From assembly GCF_000013445.1 (NCBI RefSeq), contig NC_007796.1, positions 1,400,936 to 1,464,935 on the forward strand: a stretch of DNA of 64,000 nucleotides, written 5' to 3'. The notes beneath the pieces were generated by a model. That model ran no database searches. It was not told the DNA's origin and worked only from the letters and a program-made list of their open reading frames with translations. This document shows positions 18,844-27,420 of the stretch, piece by piece (the first letter of the stretch is position 1; each line of letters opens with the position of its first letter). The DNA comes from Methanospirillum hungatei JF-1. Its GTDB lineage: Archaea > Halobacteriota > Methanomicrobia > Methanomicrobiales > Methanospirillaceae. The position numbers and the translations under genes were made by a program.

Positions 18844-20070
18844 TTATCTTTTTTCCGGGAGACAGAGATGGTAAAACCGCTCGATATCCGGGAGTATATC
18901 TGATGCCCGTTTCCGAATCGATCTGACACTGTCATCCCGCTGGTTCATCCCACAGTGTGCAAGATTATTTCGAAGATCAGAAATTCTGGTCCATATCAGT
19001 ACCATCTCTTTCCAGTCATCATACCGGATCAAATCATCCGAATACCGGGTTTTCTCATAGGGCCGGTTTTGCATGGCAAGAGATCCACCAGTCAGGGTCC
19101 GTGAGACTTCATGACGGATATCCGCATCTCTCCAGTCAGCATCAAGATTCATCCGGATCATGAGCAACGTTATCAGAACTTCCCTGCCAAGCGTGACGGC
19201 CTGAAGAAACAATCCCTTATCGAGCTGAAACCCGATCAGTCGGATCTGTTTTCTGACATACTCGCCCATGTTTCGCGCCATTTCCGGCTCTGCGGCCAGG
19301 TCTGAAAGATCCCGTGTCGCTGCAAGGACAGGGATAAGGGAGGGAGCAAAACGAAGTAGTTCTTCATTTATTCCATCAATGTCATGAATGGCACCGGATG
19401 CTGCATACAACGCATCAACCGGACGGGCCAGTCTGACCGCATCACTAAACTGCCACAAAAGACTTGCCCAGCTTGTAAGTCTGACGGGAGGCTCAGGATG
19501 TTCGCCTGACCGGTGAATATTCCCCTGAAGATCTTTTACGAGTGAATACATCGGCTCTGCATCAACATAGTTCGTAACTGCCTTTACTCCGGCAATCCAG
19601 TCCAGAATGCCCATCATCGGTTTCAAATCGACAAATCGGCAAAATCCATCATCTCCTGTGACTGGTGCATATATCACTCCTGCTATGGTGACATGGCAGA
19701 CAGACTGGAGATATGAGGCTGCAAGGAATGTCATGAATGGAAGGGAATGGCACCCGGCGGTGATGTCAAAGAGAACCACTTCTTTATCTTTTACAGCACC
19801 ACAGATCGTGCTGAATATCTCCCAGAGCTGGGGCTCATCGGTCCCGAATGGTATCCAGAGCTTCTGAATCGGGATATTACGCCCCTCTAAATCAGATGCT
19901 ATCCCTGCCGCAGAGGGATCAGAGAGACAGATGATGATTTCATCAGGCCCATACAGGTGAAATATCGCTTCCTGAACCAGTTCTGTTTCAATGCAGACAG
20001 TATCCCTGCAATATCGTTTTTTTATGAACCGCCCCGGACCCGCGAAGGAGATACATCGCATCTGATTCAT
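18844..20070 (-). CDS. CARF-HEPN protein, Csx1/TM1812-like, orphan
   Basis: 408 residues. The N-terminus RCISFAGPGRF..Y, the pattern ETELVQEAIFHLYGPDEIIICLS, and the motif FDITAGCHSLPF (approx. 101-112) match the CARF domain of the TM1812 CRISPR-associated family, which usually has DxTHG; here Ala replaces the His. The C-terminal domain is helical and contains RNNLAH (367-372), the RxxxxH signature of HEPN ribonucleases. By family, the protein would sense cyclic oligoadenylate from a type III Cas10 and cleave RNA. No cas gene or CRISPR array lies in the window, so it is stand-alone here. It is divergent from the GT4 gene with overlapping core promoters. Confidence 0.8.
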   Translation of the reverse strand: MNQMRCISFAGPGRFIKKRYCRDTVCIETELVQEAIFHLYGPDEIIICLSDPSAAGIASDLEGRNIPIQKLWIPFGTDEPQLWEIFSTICGAVKDKEVVLFDITAGCHSLPFMTFLAASYLQSVCHVTIAGVIYAPVTGDDGFCRFVDLKPMMGILDWIAGVKAVTNYVDAEPMYSLVKDLQGNIHRSGEHPEPPVRLTSWASLLWQFSDAVRLARPVDALYAASGAIHDIDGINEELLRFAPSLIPVLAATRDLSDLAAEPEMARNMGEYVRKQIRLIGFQLDKGLFLQAVTLGREVLITLLMIRMNLDADWRDADIRHEVSRTLTGGSLAMQNRPYEKTRYSDDLIRYDDWKEMVLIWTRISDLRNNLAHCGMNQRDDSVRSIRKRASDILPDIERFYHLCLPEKR

Positions 20071-20120
20071 TCATTTGTATACAGGCCTATATGTACTTGA
20101 AGACACTACACAGCCGGTCC

Positions 20121-21266
20121 ATGAAAATTGCATTTGTCTATGATGTCCTGTACCCGGAGACTATCGGCGGGGTTGAAAAACGTATTTTCGAGATTGGAAC
20201 AAGACTTGCAGAGCGAGGACATGAAGTTCATCTTTTTCCCATGTTCGATGGATCTGATGTGAGCATAATAAATCGGGATGGGCTCATCATCCATCCGGTA
20301 TGTCGGCCGATGGGATTGTACACCGGCGGGCGGCGATCGATCATTCAGGCACTCAGGTATTCCTTTCACCTGTTTCCTGTCCTTTTAAAAATGAAAGTAG
20401 ACATCATCGATTGTCAGAATTTTCCCTATTTTCCCGTGATAGTATCCCGCTTGATCGGGTTTTTAAAAAAGGAAAAGTGTATCATTACCTGGCATGAGGC
20501 ATGGGGGGCATACTGGTACCAGTACCTTGGACTATCCGGAATTGGAGGCCGGGTGATTGAAAAGATTGCACTTCTCCTTTCCAGTTCATCCATTGCAGTA
20601 TCACATCATACCGCAGACCGGATGAGAGATGAAGGGTATTATGGAATTCCGGAGATCATCCCGAACGGTATACCCCTGCAGGAAATCCGGGCTATAAACC
20701 CAGCGGATAAGACTACCGACATTATCTTCATTGGCAGGTTTATCCCGGAAAAGCATCCAGAACTGGTGGTAGAAGCGGTCCGGGTTCTTATCAGGGACTA
20801 CCATGATCTCACCTGTACCATGATCGGAGATGGTCCGATGATGACCAGAATAGTGGAGATGATACATGATTATGGCTTATCTGAAAACATTCACCTGCCC
20901 GGGTTTGTGAGTGATTACCAGGAAGTGATCAGACTGATGAAAGCCGCCCGTGTGTTTGTGCTGCCAAGTGAACGGGAGGGTTTTGGGATCGTATGTGTTG
21001 AAGCGATGGCATGCGGACTTCCCATTGTCACGACACAATATCCGTTGAATGCCGCACTCGATCATGTTCTCCCGGGGTGCGGGTATTGTGCACGAGCTTG
21101 TGCAGATGACATTGCAACGGGTATACGAATGTTCCTCACACAATCTCCGGATGTACCCCTGTTAAATGAATATGCAAAAAATCATGACTGGGACCGGATA
21201 ACCAGTTCAGTTGAAGAGACATATTATCGGGTGGCTGATGAAAACCTACGAAGCCGGAAGATATGA
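20121..21266 (+). CDS. Family 4 glycosyltransferase
   Basis: 381 residues from the ATG at 20121 (MKIAFVYDVLYPETIGGVEKR). The N-terminal GT-B domain has the GGVEKR loop; the C-terminal domain has IFIGRFIPEKHP and REGFGIVCVEAMACGLPIV, the E-x7-E nucleotide-sugar motif (approx. 302-319). It should transfer a sugar from an activated donor to a lipid or glycan. Donor and acceptor cannot be told. The upstream ATG at 20091 falls near the expected TATA and start region, so 20121 is preferred. The downstream DUF1805 gene follows by 28 bp. Confidence 0.88.
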   Translation: MKIAFVYDVLYPETIGGVEKRIFEIGTRLAERGHEVHLFPMFDGSDVSIINRDGLIIHPVCRPMGLYTGGRRSIIQALRYSFHLFPVLLKMKVDIIDCQNFPYFPVIVSRLIGFLKKEKCIITWHEAWGAYWYQYLGLSGIGGRVIEKIALLLSSSSIAVSHHTADRMRDEGYYGIPEIIPNGIPLQEIRAINPADKTTDIIFIGRFIPEKHPELVVEAVRVLIRDYHDLTCTMIGDGPMMTRIVEMIHDYGLSENIHLPGFVSDYQEVIRLMKAARVFVLPSEREGFGIVCVEAMACGLPIVTTQYPLNAALDHVLPGCGYCARACADDIATGIRMFLTQSPDVPLLNEYAKNHDWDRITSSVEETYYRVADENLRSRKI

Positions 21267-21294
21267 TCTTATAAAACCAGGGTTGAATACTATC

Positions 21295-21597
21295 ATGGAA
21301 GAAGTAAAATTCTCACTGAAAGGACATGAAATAACCGGATATGTCATTCCTATCGGTGACGTAAATCTTGTTTTTGCCCGGACATCACAGGGTCTTGTCG
21401 GGTGTGGTGCCATTGATGTCATCGCTCTTGAAAAATTTAAGATACCTGCAGTAAAAGTTCGTCCGTCTTCAGGCGACTCGATCAGGAACATCGATGATCT
21501 CCTGAACGGCAAAGTTGCAGTTATCAACACTTTTGCTCAAAAATCGGGTGTTATGCAGGATATGAGTGGTGAAGAAGCACTCAAGACCCTCATGTAA
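21295..21597 (+). CDS. DUF1805 (YunC-like) protein
   Basis: 100 residues from the ATG at 21295 (MEEVKFSLKGHEITGYVIPIG); the frame starting at 21211 overlaps the glycosyltransferase and is not credible. The conserved GLVGCGAIDVIALEKFKIPAVKV block is present. The family is small, cytosolic and widespread in archaea and Bacillus, with no defined reaction. Probably cotranscribed with the GT4 gene. Confidence 0.83.
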   Translation: MEEVKFSLKGHEITGYVIPIGDVNLVFARTSQGLVGCGAIDVIALEKFKIPAVKVRPSSGDSIRNIDDLLNGKVAVINTFAQKSGVMQDMSGEEALKTLM

Positions 21598-21645
21598 TTT
21601 TTGCAATATCGTACATAAGGCACTTATTTATGGGAGAATGAGAGA

Positions 21646-22110
21646 ATGAAGAGTATGTTTTCCCACATTCTTATAGGAGTGGATGGCTCAAAAGAGAGCT
21701 TTCGGGCACTGAGTTATGCGATGACTCTTGCAAAGCAGTTTAACGGAACATGTGATGTCATGTATTCCATTCCTCCCCGGGTATATGCAGAGCTGGCCGA
21801 GCGTGAGGTAAAAATTGAAGAGCCTAGTGGTGATGTGAAATTTATCAGTATGCTTCAGCAGGAAGAGAATCATATCCGGGATCTTGTTCAGGATATTGCA
21901 GCAAAAGAAGGACTGACCATTGGATTTCATACCCGCGTTGGTGATCCGGTTGATGCCATGATAGAATATGTGTCGACATCCGGAGTTGATCTCATTGTTG
22001 TCGGATCATCAGGAAAAGGGATGGCAGATCGGTTAATTCTTGGGAGTGTCAGCACCGGCATCGTTCATAAAAGTCCTGTTCCGGTCCTGGTTACAAAACC
22101 GGAAGCCTGA
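21646..22110 (+). CDS. Universal stress protein, UspA family
   Basis: 154 residues (151 if ATG 21655 is used). A Usp fold with HILIGVDGSKES at the N-terminus and the ATP-binding signature VVGSSGKGMADRLILGSVS (G-2x-G-9x-G-S) at approx. 119-137. Family members bind ATP and act in stress adaptation; the specific role is unknown. The stop is followed by a run of T at 22115, likely termination. Confidence 0.9.
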   Translation: MKSMFSHILIGVDGSKESFRALSYAMTLAKQFNGTCDVMYSIPPRVYAELAEREVKIEEPSGDVKFISMLQQEENHIRDLVQDIAAKEGLTIGFHTRVGDPVDAMIEYVSTSGVDLIVVGSSGKGMADRLILGSVSTGIVHKSPVPVLVTKPEA

Positions 22111-22128
22111 AAAACTTTTTTGCCCTTT

Positions 22129-22821
22129 TCAGGGCCTGTTGTCATAGATATTACTGTTGATTTTTGCGATAAATACTGACCAGAGTGGTGTTAAGACGAT
22201 TAATGCCAGCCAGCCGATGATCGGAATCATCGCAAGACCGGATACGATGAGGAACAGGACGGTCATCAGTATCCAGACGATAATCCACATGATGATGTAG
22301 CCTCCCCATCCGATTCCATCAGAGATTTGTCGTGTGATAGCACCGATACTGAATGCATCCAGAATTCTTCCGGATCTGGAAAAATGAACATATGCCATAT
22401 TCATGATGAGGGTAATCAGAAGAAATACCAGAAATGCAAGGAGGATGCCGATACTCCCGACCATAAGACCGGCAAGGTGTGTGATCTTTCCTTCGGAGAA
22501 AAGGCCAGCCAGAGCAGATATGACCCCGATTGCACCAAATGCTATCGCAACAATAAATGCCGGTATCAGGTAGAGAATGGTTACAATGTTCATCTTCCAG
22601 CCGTCGATGAATAATTTTCCATACTCATCAATTTCAGGGGCGATGTCATCCGGATTTGCATACACACGAACAAGGTACCCACTTACCAGAGGCACGATGT
22701 TTATGGTGATTATCTGGATAATGGATAGAATGACGAGAACAATCCATCGTTTCCAGTGATCGATAAGGCCGGTTTTAACGTAATCAGATGCATTCGTAAT
22801 AATTGCGGAATACGATGCCAT
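22129..22821 (-). CDS. DUF4013 membrane protein
   Basis: 230 residues from the ATG at 22821. About five or six membrane helices; the C-terminus with IGWLALIVLTPLWSVFIAKINSNIYDN fits the archaeal DUF4013 family. Function unknown. A TATA-like CTATAAATAC sits at 22853-22862, about 35 bp upstream, so the leader would be only about 10 bases. A longer frame to 22923 would begin upstream of this promoter. Converges on the uspA gene. Confidence 0.75.
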   Translation of the reverse strand: MASYSAIITNASDYVKTGLIDHWKRWIVLVILSIIQIITINIVPLVSGYLVRVYANPDDIAPEIDEYGKLFIDGWKMNIVTILYLIPAFIVAIAFGAIGVISALAGLFSEGKITHLAGLMVGSIGILLAFLVFLLITLIMNMAYVHFSRSGRILDAFSIGAITRQISDGIGWGGYIIMWIIVWILMTVLFLIVSGLAMIPIIGWLALIVLTPLWSVFIAKINSNIYDNRP

Positions 22822-22863
22822 GATACAAAGTACATTTTTGAAGGTAAAAGAGTATTTATAGTA

Positions 22864-23239
22864 AATTTTCTGATCCGGTGCTATTATGAGGGATATATGA
22901 GCATGAGAAAATATCAATGGCATTCCAGGTATGCCATGAACCTGTCAATGAACGTAAATTGGGTTTTTTGATTGGATTTTGGGAGATATGCTGATTCAGG
23001 GTGTATCAGAAATACAAAAATCACATTTCATATTGTTTCTGAAAAAGAAAAGGGAACCTTTTGAGATTTTTTTACCTTACCCACACATAATAAATCGCAT
23101 CAGTTCATATAACCAAATTTTTGAGAGACATAGAAATATTCTCATTATAATTACCGAACAATTTGAACATTCGATTCATTCAATTTTTTCGGTAACAAAA
23201 CATAGGATTGCTTAAAATAATATTAATAATTGAGACTAT
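22864..23239. other. A/T-rich intergenic stretch
   Basis: About 375 bases with no convincing gene. A 78-codon frame at 22979-23215 has no family resemblance and atypical composition. The 3' part should carry the promoter of the dead toxin-antitoxin pair; attaataattgag at 23222 precedes its first ATG. Confidence 0.5.
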
Positions 23240-23473
23240 ATGGGCCAGGCATCAGAGATTCGGTATTTGTATGATCTGAATGGAAATAGGACAGATGTTG
23301 TTATTCCAATATGAGCATGGAGTGAGGATATTGCACAGATTATTATGGGAAAAATTACAAATAAGGAGAAATTCGATCCTGCAGATTATATTGGAATTGT
23401 GCATTATACTGGTTCATCTGAGGATCTTGATAAAGAGGTCAAACAGCTTAGAAATGAATGGGAAAGGCTATGA
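23240..23473 (+). pseudogene. VapB-like antitoxin with in-frame stop
   Basis: A 77-codon frame from ATG 23240 (MGQASEIRYLYDLNGNRTDV) is interrupted by TGA at 23312-23314 (codon 25) and then continues uninterrupted (AWSEDIAQIIMGKITNKEKF ... QLRNEWERL) to TGA at 23471. The last bases overlap the ATG of the PIN-domain gene (ATGA), the usual layout of an antitoxin-toxin pair. The beta-strand and VVIPI pattern resembles the N-termini of small antitoxins. A nonsense mutation is the simplest reading. Confidence 0.65.
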
Positions 23474-23852
23474 GATATTTTATCGATTCAAATATCATCA
23501 TTTATTTTATTACCGGTTCTGCATCCGATGAGGTGCTTATGACTATTAAGAAAATACTGATATCCTCATTTTTTACCTCAATAATTAGCAGGATAGAAGT
23601 TTTAGGATGGAATAAACATACCGAAAAGAGTTACAGAATGACTCATGACCTCCTTTTAGTACTGTGATTCCAGTTGATGAAGCGGTTGCAAATCACGCCA
23701 TTCATATTCGACAAAATTCGAATATCAAACTTCCTGATGCTGTAATTGCTGCCACAGCCATGAACCTGTCAGCGACACTGGTAACAAGGAATTACAAAGA
23801 TTTTACATCAGTTAAAGGGATAGAGATAATGAACCCCTTTGAATCTCTATGA
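23470..23852 (+). pseudogene. VapC-like PIN-domain toxin, frameshifted
   Basis: The first part (MRYFIDSNIIIYFITGSASD ... SRIEVLGWNKHTEKSYRM) has the PIN Asp in FIDSNI and the Glu in RIEVLG. That frame stops at 23667. The rest continues in another frame from about 23655 (TVIPVDEAVANHAIHIRQNS, then KLPDAVIAATAM with the catalytic Asp, and VTRNYKDF) to 23852. All acidic residues of a PIN ribonuclease are present, split by one frameshift near 23655-23665. With the antitoxin also broken, the module is dead. Confidence 0.8.
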
Positions 23853-24046
23853 ATATTTACTAAATATTTTACCACTATTTATTTATAAAATACTATTTCG
23901 TATACAAAAAACATTAGATTTCAATCATATAAGCCCATAAAAAACAACAATCAAATACCATGCTAGAGCGAAATTATTTAATTGTTATTATCATTTCAGG
24001 TATTGAAAAGATGAGATAAAAGAATTATTCCGGATTAACCGGAATA

Positions 24047-24337
24047 TCACAGGTATTCAGGATCGTAAAAGAAATTACACGTACAATGACCAGCCTGCTC
24101 AAGCTCATGCACATGATACACACAGGGACAGATGATAGCCTTATCTTTCTCCTTATCCCCGGACCTGATGCGACAGGGACAATATCGTTCTCCATGCTTT
24201 TCAGAATTCCGGGATAGCCCTTTTATCACGGCATTTGTCTGCTTTTCATCAGGGTTCAGGACCCATCCGTGCGATCGGGAATACTCCAGAGCCCAACTTC
24301 TTATTTCTTCTTCAGTTTCTGCCACAGGATCTCCCAT
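24047..24337 (-). CDS. Ferredoxin:thioredoxin reductase catalytic-chain family protein
   Basis: 96 residues with the complete cysteine pattern of the FTR catalytic subunit: YCPCR (approx. 53-57), IICPC (approx. 69-73) and GHCTCNFF (approx. 83-90). These bind a [4Fe-4S] cluster next to a redox-active disulfide. The family reduces thioredoxins using ferredoxin. No variable FTR subunit is present, as usual in methanogens. A TATA-like stretch lies near 24385. Confidence 0.88.
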   Translation of the reverse strand: MGDPVAETEEEIRSWALEYSRSHGWVLNPDEKQTNAVIKGLSRNSEKHGERYCPCRIRSGDKEKDKAIICPCVYHVHELEQAGHCTCNFFYDPEYL

Positions 24338-24490
24338 GTAAGTGTCAACTCACACAGACTTCAATATAATGGACCATAAGGTAAAAAACTTTTTATAGAC
24401 ACACTTTAACCAGGGAATCAGATCATTCTCATATCTTCGAGAAAAGAGATTTGTCAGGGTATGGTTCATCTTAGTAGGATACCCAGACTG

Positions 24491-26188
24491 TTATACTCCG
24501 GAATCCGGAATTATCCGTTTGAGAACATTCCGGTACGCGGCAATGACATCGCCCTTGTCAAACCGGTACACATCCTTATCAAATGACTCTCCGGTTTTTT
24601 TGTCCCAAAGCCGCATGGAATCCATGCTGATCTCATCACCAAGGTAGATAGTGCCGTCTGCCTTTCCAAACTCAAGCTTAAAGTCGACAAGTCTGATACC
24701 ACACTCATCAAAGAACCGGGTAAGGACCTTGTTTACATGTAAGGCCATCTCCTTAACCTTTCGGAGTTCATCAGCAGTCAGAATGTGCAGAACCTCAATA
24801 AGATCATCATTGATCATTGGATCGCCGCGCTCATCATCTTTATAATCAATAGTGACCACCGGGCGATCCAGCACCATTCCTTCCTTAACCGGATATTTCT
24901 TGGTCATGGAACCGGCAGCAACATTCCGGACAATGACCTCAAGCGGGATCATCTCCAGTCGACGGACGATCATAGTATCAGGTGCAGACATCCGGATATG
25001 ATGAGTTGGAATTCCTTCGGCCTCAAGCATCTTCATGAAGAATTCCGACGCCGTTGCATTAAGTCTTCCCTTGTCAGTAAACTGGTCATGCTTGACCCCG
25101 TTAAAGGCGGTCATATCATTTCGAAAGACAACAATCAGTTCATCAGGATTCTCACTGGCATAAACTGATTTTGCTTTCCCCTCATACAGGGGTTTTGCCG
25201 GTATCACGGATGTACCTCTCATATGTATTGTGTTCTCAAGGCTGATGATACAATCCCTGAGCCGTGGGTGATACCACCCTCTCCGTATATATTCAGGATA
25301 AATACAGAGCCGTTCTTTAAGCGTGTACCCTTTCGTTAAGGCCGCAAGTTCATCAAAAGCCGGCCAGGGATGCTCAGGATTTACATAGTCAATCGTCACC
25401 GGGGAGATGCCACCAAGGTCTGTTACCCCACAAGGGAGGATTTGTGCAGCGTCGGCAAGATTTGGAGGGATTTGAATGGCAATATCAGAAGGAAGGATCT
25501 CTTTCGCCATCCGGACCGTCTCCTGCATATCACGAAGGGTTGCTCCAGGAAATGCACTCATATCAGTACCTGGCTTTGGGCAGAAGTTCTGAATGATGAT
25601 CTCCTGGATATGGCCATATTTTCGGTGAAGACCGGCGATTACCTCTAATGATTCCCGCCGGTCTGACCGGGTTTCACCAATTCCAAGTAAAATGCCGGTA
25701 GTGAACGGTATTTTAAGTCTGCCGGCATCCTCAATCATGGCGATACGCCGTGCAGGTTCTTTCCCCGGGCAGTTCCGGTGCGCTGGGATGTCGGCGGTGG
25801 TCTCAAGCATAAGTCCCATACTGGCATTGACATCAGCAAGGTAGCTCATCTCGTCAGCAGTCATGATCCCGGCATTGGTATGCGGAAGAAGACCGAGACG
25901 GAGCGCCTCTTCTGCCATTGCATGACAGTATTCCAGGATCGAACCGAAACCATACTGCTCAAGGAAAGGCATAAAACCTGCCACCTCTTCAGGATGCTCA
26001 CCAAAGGTAAAGAGGGCCTCTGTGCATCCGGCCTCTGCCCCGCGCCTCAGTACCCGTATGACCTCGTCAGGTGAAAGAACACAACCTTCTCCAGGCGGGC
26101 GACGGAATATACAGTACCCGCAGATATTTCTGCAGACAAAGGTGAGTGGCACAAAAACATTCCGCGAATATGTAATTACCGGTGACAT
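24491..26188 (-). CDS. cofG-purC: Fused FO synthase subunit 1 (CofG) and SAICAR synthase (PurC)
   Basis: 565 residues in one frame. Residues 1 to about 325 are CofG, a radical-SAM enzyme with CRNICGYC (C19, C23, C26), which with CofH makes the deazaflavin FO of coenzyme F420. Residues about 328-565 are a complete PurC: YEGKAKSVYASENPDE, NDMTAFNGVKHDQ, and GDEISMDSMRLWDK near the end. PurC joins CAIR with aspartate in purine synthesis. Both halves are full length. At the junction, GAGAGGT precedes an in-frame GTG (25207, codon 328), so separate PurC may also be made. CofC is divergent next door. Confidence 0.9.
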   Translation of the reverse strand: MSPVITYSRNVFVPLTFVCRNICGYCIFRRPPGEGCVLSPDEVIRVLRRGAEAGCTEALFTFGEHPEEVAGFMPFLEQYGFGSILEYCHAMAEEALRLGLLPHTNAGIMTADEMSYLADVNASMGLMLETTADIPAHRNCPGKEPARRIAMIEDAGRLKIPFTTGILLGIGETRSDRRESLEVIAGLHRKYGHIQEIIIQNFCPKPGTDMSAFPGATLRDMQETVRMAKEILPSDIAIQIPPNLADAAQILPCGVTDLGGISPVTIDYVNPEHPWPAFDELAALTKGYTLKERLCIYPEYIRRGWYHPRLRDCIISLENTIHMRGTSVIPAKPLYEGKAKSVYASENPDELIVVFRNDMTAFNGVKHDQFTDKGRLNATASEFFMKMLEAEGIPTHHIRMSAPDTMIVRRLEMIPLEVIVRNVAAGSMTKKYPVKEGMVLDRPVVTIDYKDDERGDPMINDDLIEVLHILTADELRKVKEMALHVNKVLTRFFDECGIRLVDFKLEFGKADGTIYLGDEISMDSMRLWDKKTGESFDKDVYRFDKGDVIAAYRNVLKRIIPDSGV

Positions 26189-26288
26189 GATACCACAGCT
26201 TTGTGCATGAGATCCTTATGGTGGTTTTGAACCTGCAGGGATATGCCGATCCTTATTTCCATTCCTGATGGTAACGTTTGTTTCAGAG

Positions 26289-26921
26289 ATGCGGATACCT
26301 GTTGTCATTCCCTATAAGCCCATTCAGCCCAAGACCCGGCTCTCCTGTATTCTGACCGATGAAGAACGGGAAGATTTTGCTTTCATGATGCTTCGGGATG
26401 TGGTTAATGCCGTAAAAAATGCAGGCTGTTCTCCCCTCATCCTTGCAACCGCACCGGTCGAACTTGACGATGTGCCGGTCAGAATACTGGAAGAAGGTCT
26501 CAATGAAACAATAAATGGGTTTTGCGAAGGAAATGATGAGCCTCTGGCAATTGTCATGGCAGATCTTGCTCTTGCAGACCGTTCAGCAATCCTTACCCTT
26601 CTCACATCAGGAGGTGATCTTGCTATTGCTCCAGGTCGGGGAGGGGGAACCAATGCAATTTATGTACGATCTGCGAAAATGTTCCAGGCCCAGTATTATG
26701 GCATGAGCTATGAGAAGCATGTCAGATATGGAACTGATGCTGGTCTGATGGTTAAGATCATCGATTCATTCAGACTCTATTGTGATATTGATGAGCAAGA
26801 TGATCTCATCGAGGTGTTCATCCATAATACCGGATATTCGCGGGAATGGCTTATCAGTCATGGATTTGAGATCGCTATGAAAAAGAGTAGAATCGGAGTG
26901 AAAAGACCTGGGTATGAGTAA
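26289..26921 (+). CDS. cofC: 2-phospho-L-lactate guanylyltransferase
   Basis: 210 residues from ATG 26289 (MRIPVVIPYKPIQPKTRLSC); an ATG at 26268 would add seven residues. It activates 2-phospholactate (or a related compound) with GTP for F420 side-chain assembly. The nucleotidyltransferase fold shows the N-terminal IPYKPIQPKTRLS and the central MADLALADRSAI and APGRGGGTNAIYV motifs. It is divergent from cofG-purC, so two F420 genes share this promoter region. Confidence 0.9.
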   Translation: MRIPVVIPYKPIQPKTRLSCILTDEEREDFAFMMLRDVVNAVKNAGCSPLILATAPVELDDVPVRILEEGLNETINGFCEGNDEPLAIVMADLALADRSAILTLLTSGGDLAIAPGRGGGTNAIYVRSAKMFQAQYYGMSYEKHVRYGTDAGLMVKIIDSFRLYCDIDEQDDLIEVFIHNTGYSREWLISHGFEIAMKKSRIGVKRPGYE

Positions 26922-26930
26922 ACATCCCGT

Positions 26931-27368
26931 CTATTTCGGAGCGGGCAGCATAAGTTTGGTATCTTTGTTATAAATCATCGGGATATTCATTCCCTGACAT
27001 TCGATGATCATCACTTCAACCAGGATAAATGCCTTAGCCTCACCCCTGAGACACCCGGTGAGTACCTGATCTCGTCTTCCTGCAGAGATGTGGAGGTGTA
27101 TGGCAGGACCATCATCTCCGGTTCTGATAAAACCGGTCCCGATCAGTTCGTGAGCCAGAACAACTGATTCTGAGTGAGGTATTGGAGGGAGATGATCAAC
27201 TTCAGGGCCGGTTACCAGCTTTGCGTTCTTTACTGCCCCAATGAAGTGGATGATACCTGCCTTGATCTCATGTTCCCTGACAAATGCGTTCATTGTCTGT
27301 ATCGGATCTTCACCATGCTCTATATGGAGGTAAAAGATCCTTCCACAGGTTCCGGATGTATATTTCAT
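26931..27368 (-). CDS. PPC/DUF296 domain protein
   Basis: 145 residues forming a single PPC (plants and prokaryotes conserved) domain, with IIHFIGAVKNAKL and the His-rich metal-binding strand AIHLHISAGRRD (approx. 89-100). Stand-alone prokaryotic members have no agreed function; plant relatives have AT-hooks, which are absent here. It converges on cofC with 9 bp between stops. Confidence 0.83.
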   Translation of the reverse strand: MKYTSGTCGRIFYLHIEHGEDPIQTMNAFVREHEIKAGIIHFIGAVKNAKLVTGPEVDHLPPIPHSESVVLAHELIGTGFIRTGDDGPAIHLHISAGRRDQVLTGCLRGEAKAFILVEVMIIECQGMNIPMIYNKDTKLMLPAPK

Positions 27369-27420
27369 CGATAATTATTTTTCATGAGACGATTTTAGTT
27401 CACTGGTTTATCAGAAAGGA

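Noticed and set aside
22979-23215. 78-codon plus-strand frame in the A/T-rich gap
   Set aside because: Composition typical of random A/T-rich DNA, no ribosome-binding site and no recognisable motif.
23312-23314. In-frame TGA in the antitoxin as a selenocysteine codon
   Set aside because: No SECIS-like element or redox-enzyme context, and small DNA-binding antitoxins are not selenoproteins; the partner toxin is also broken.
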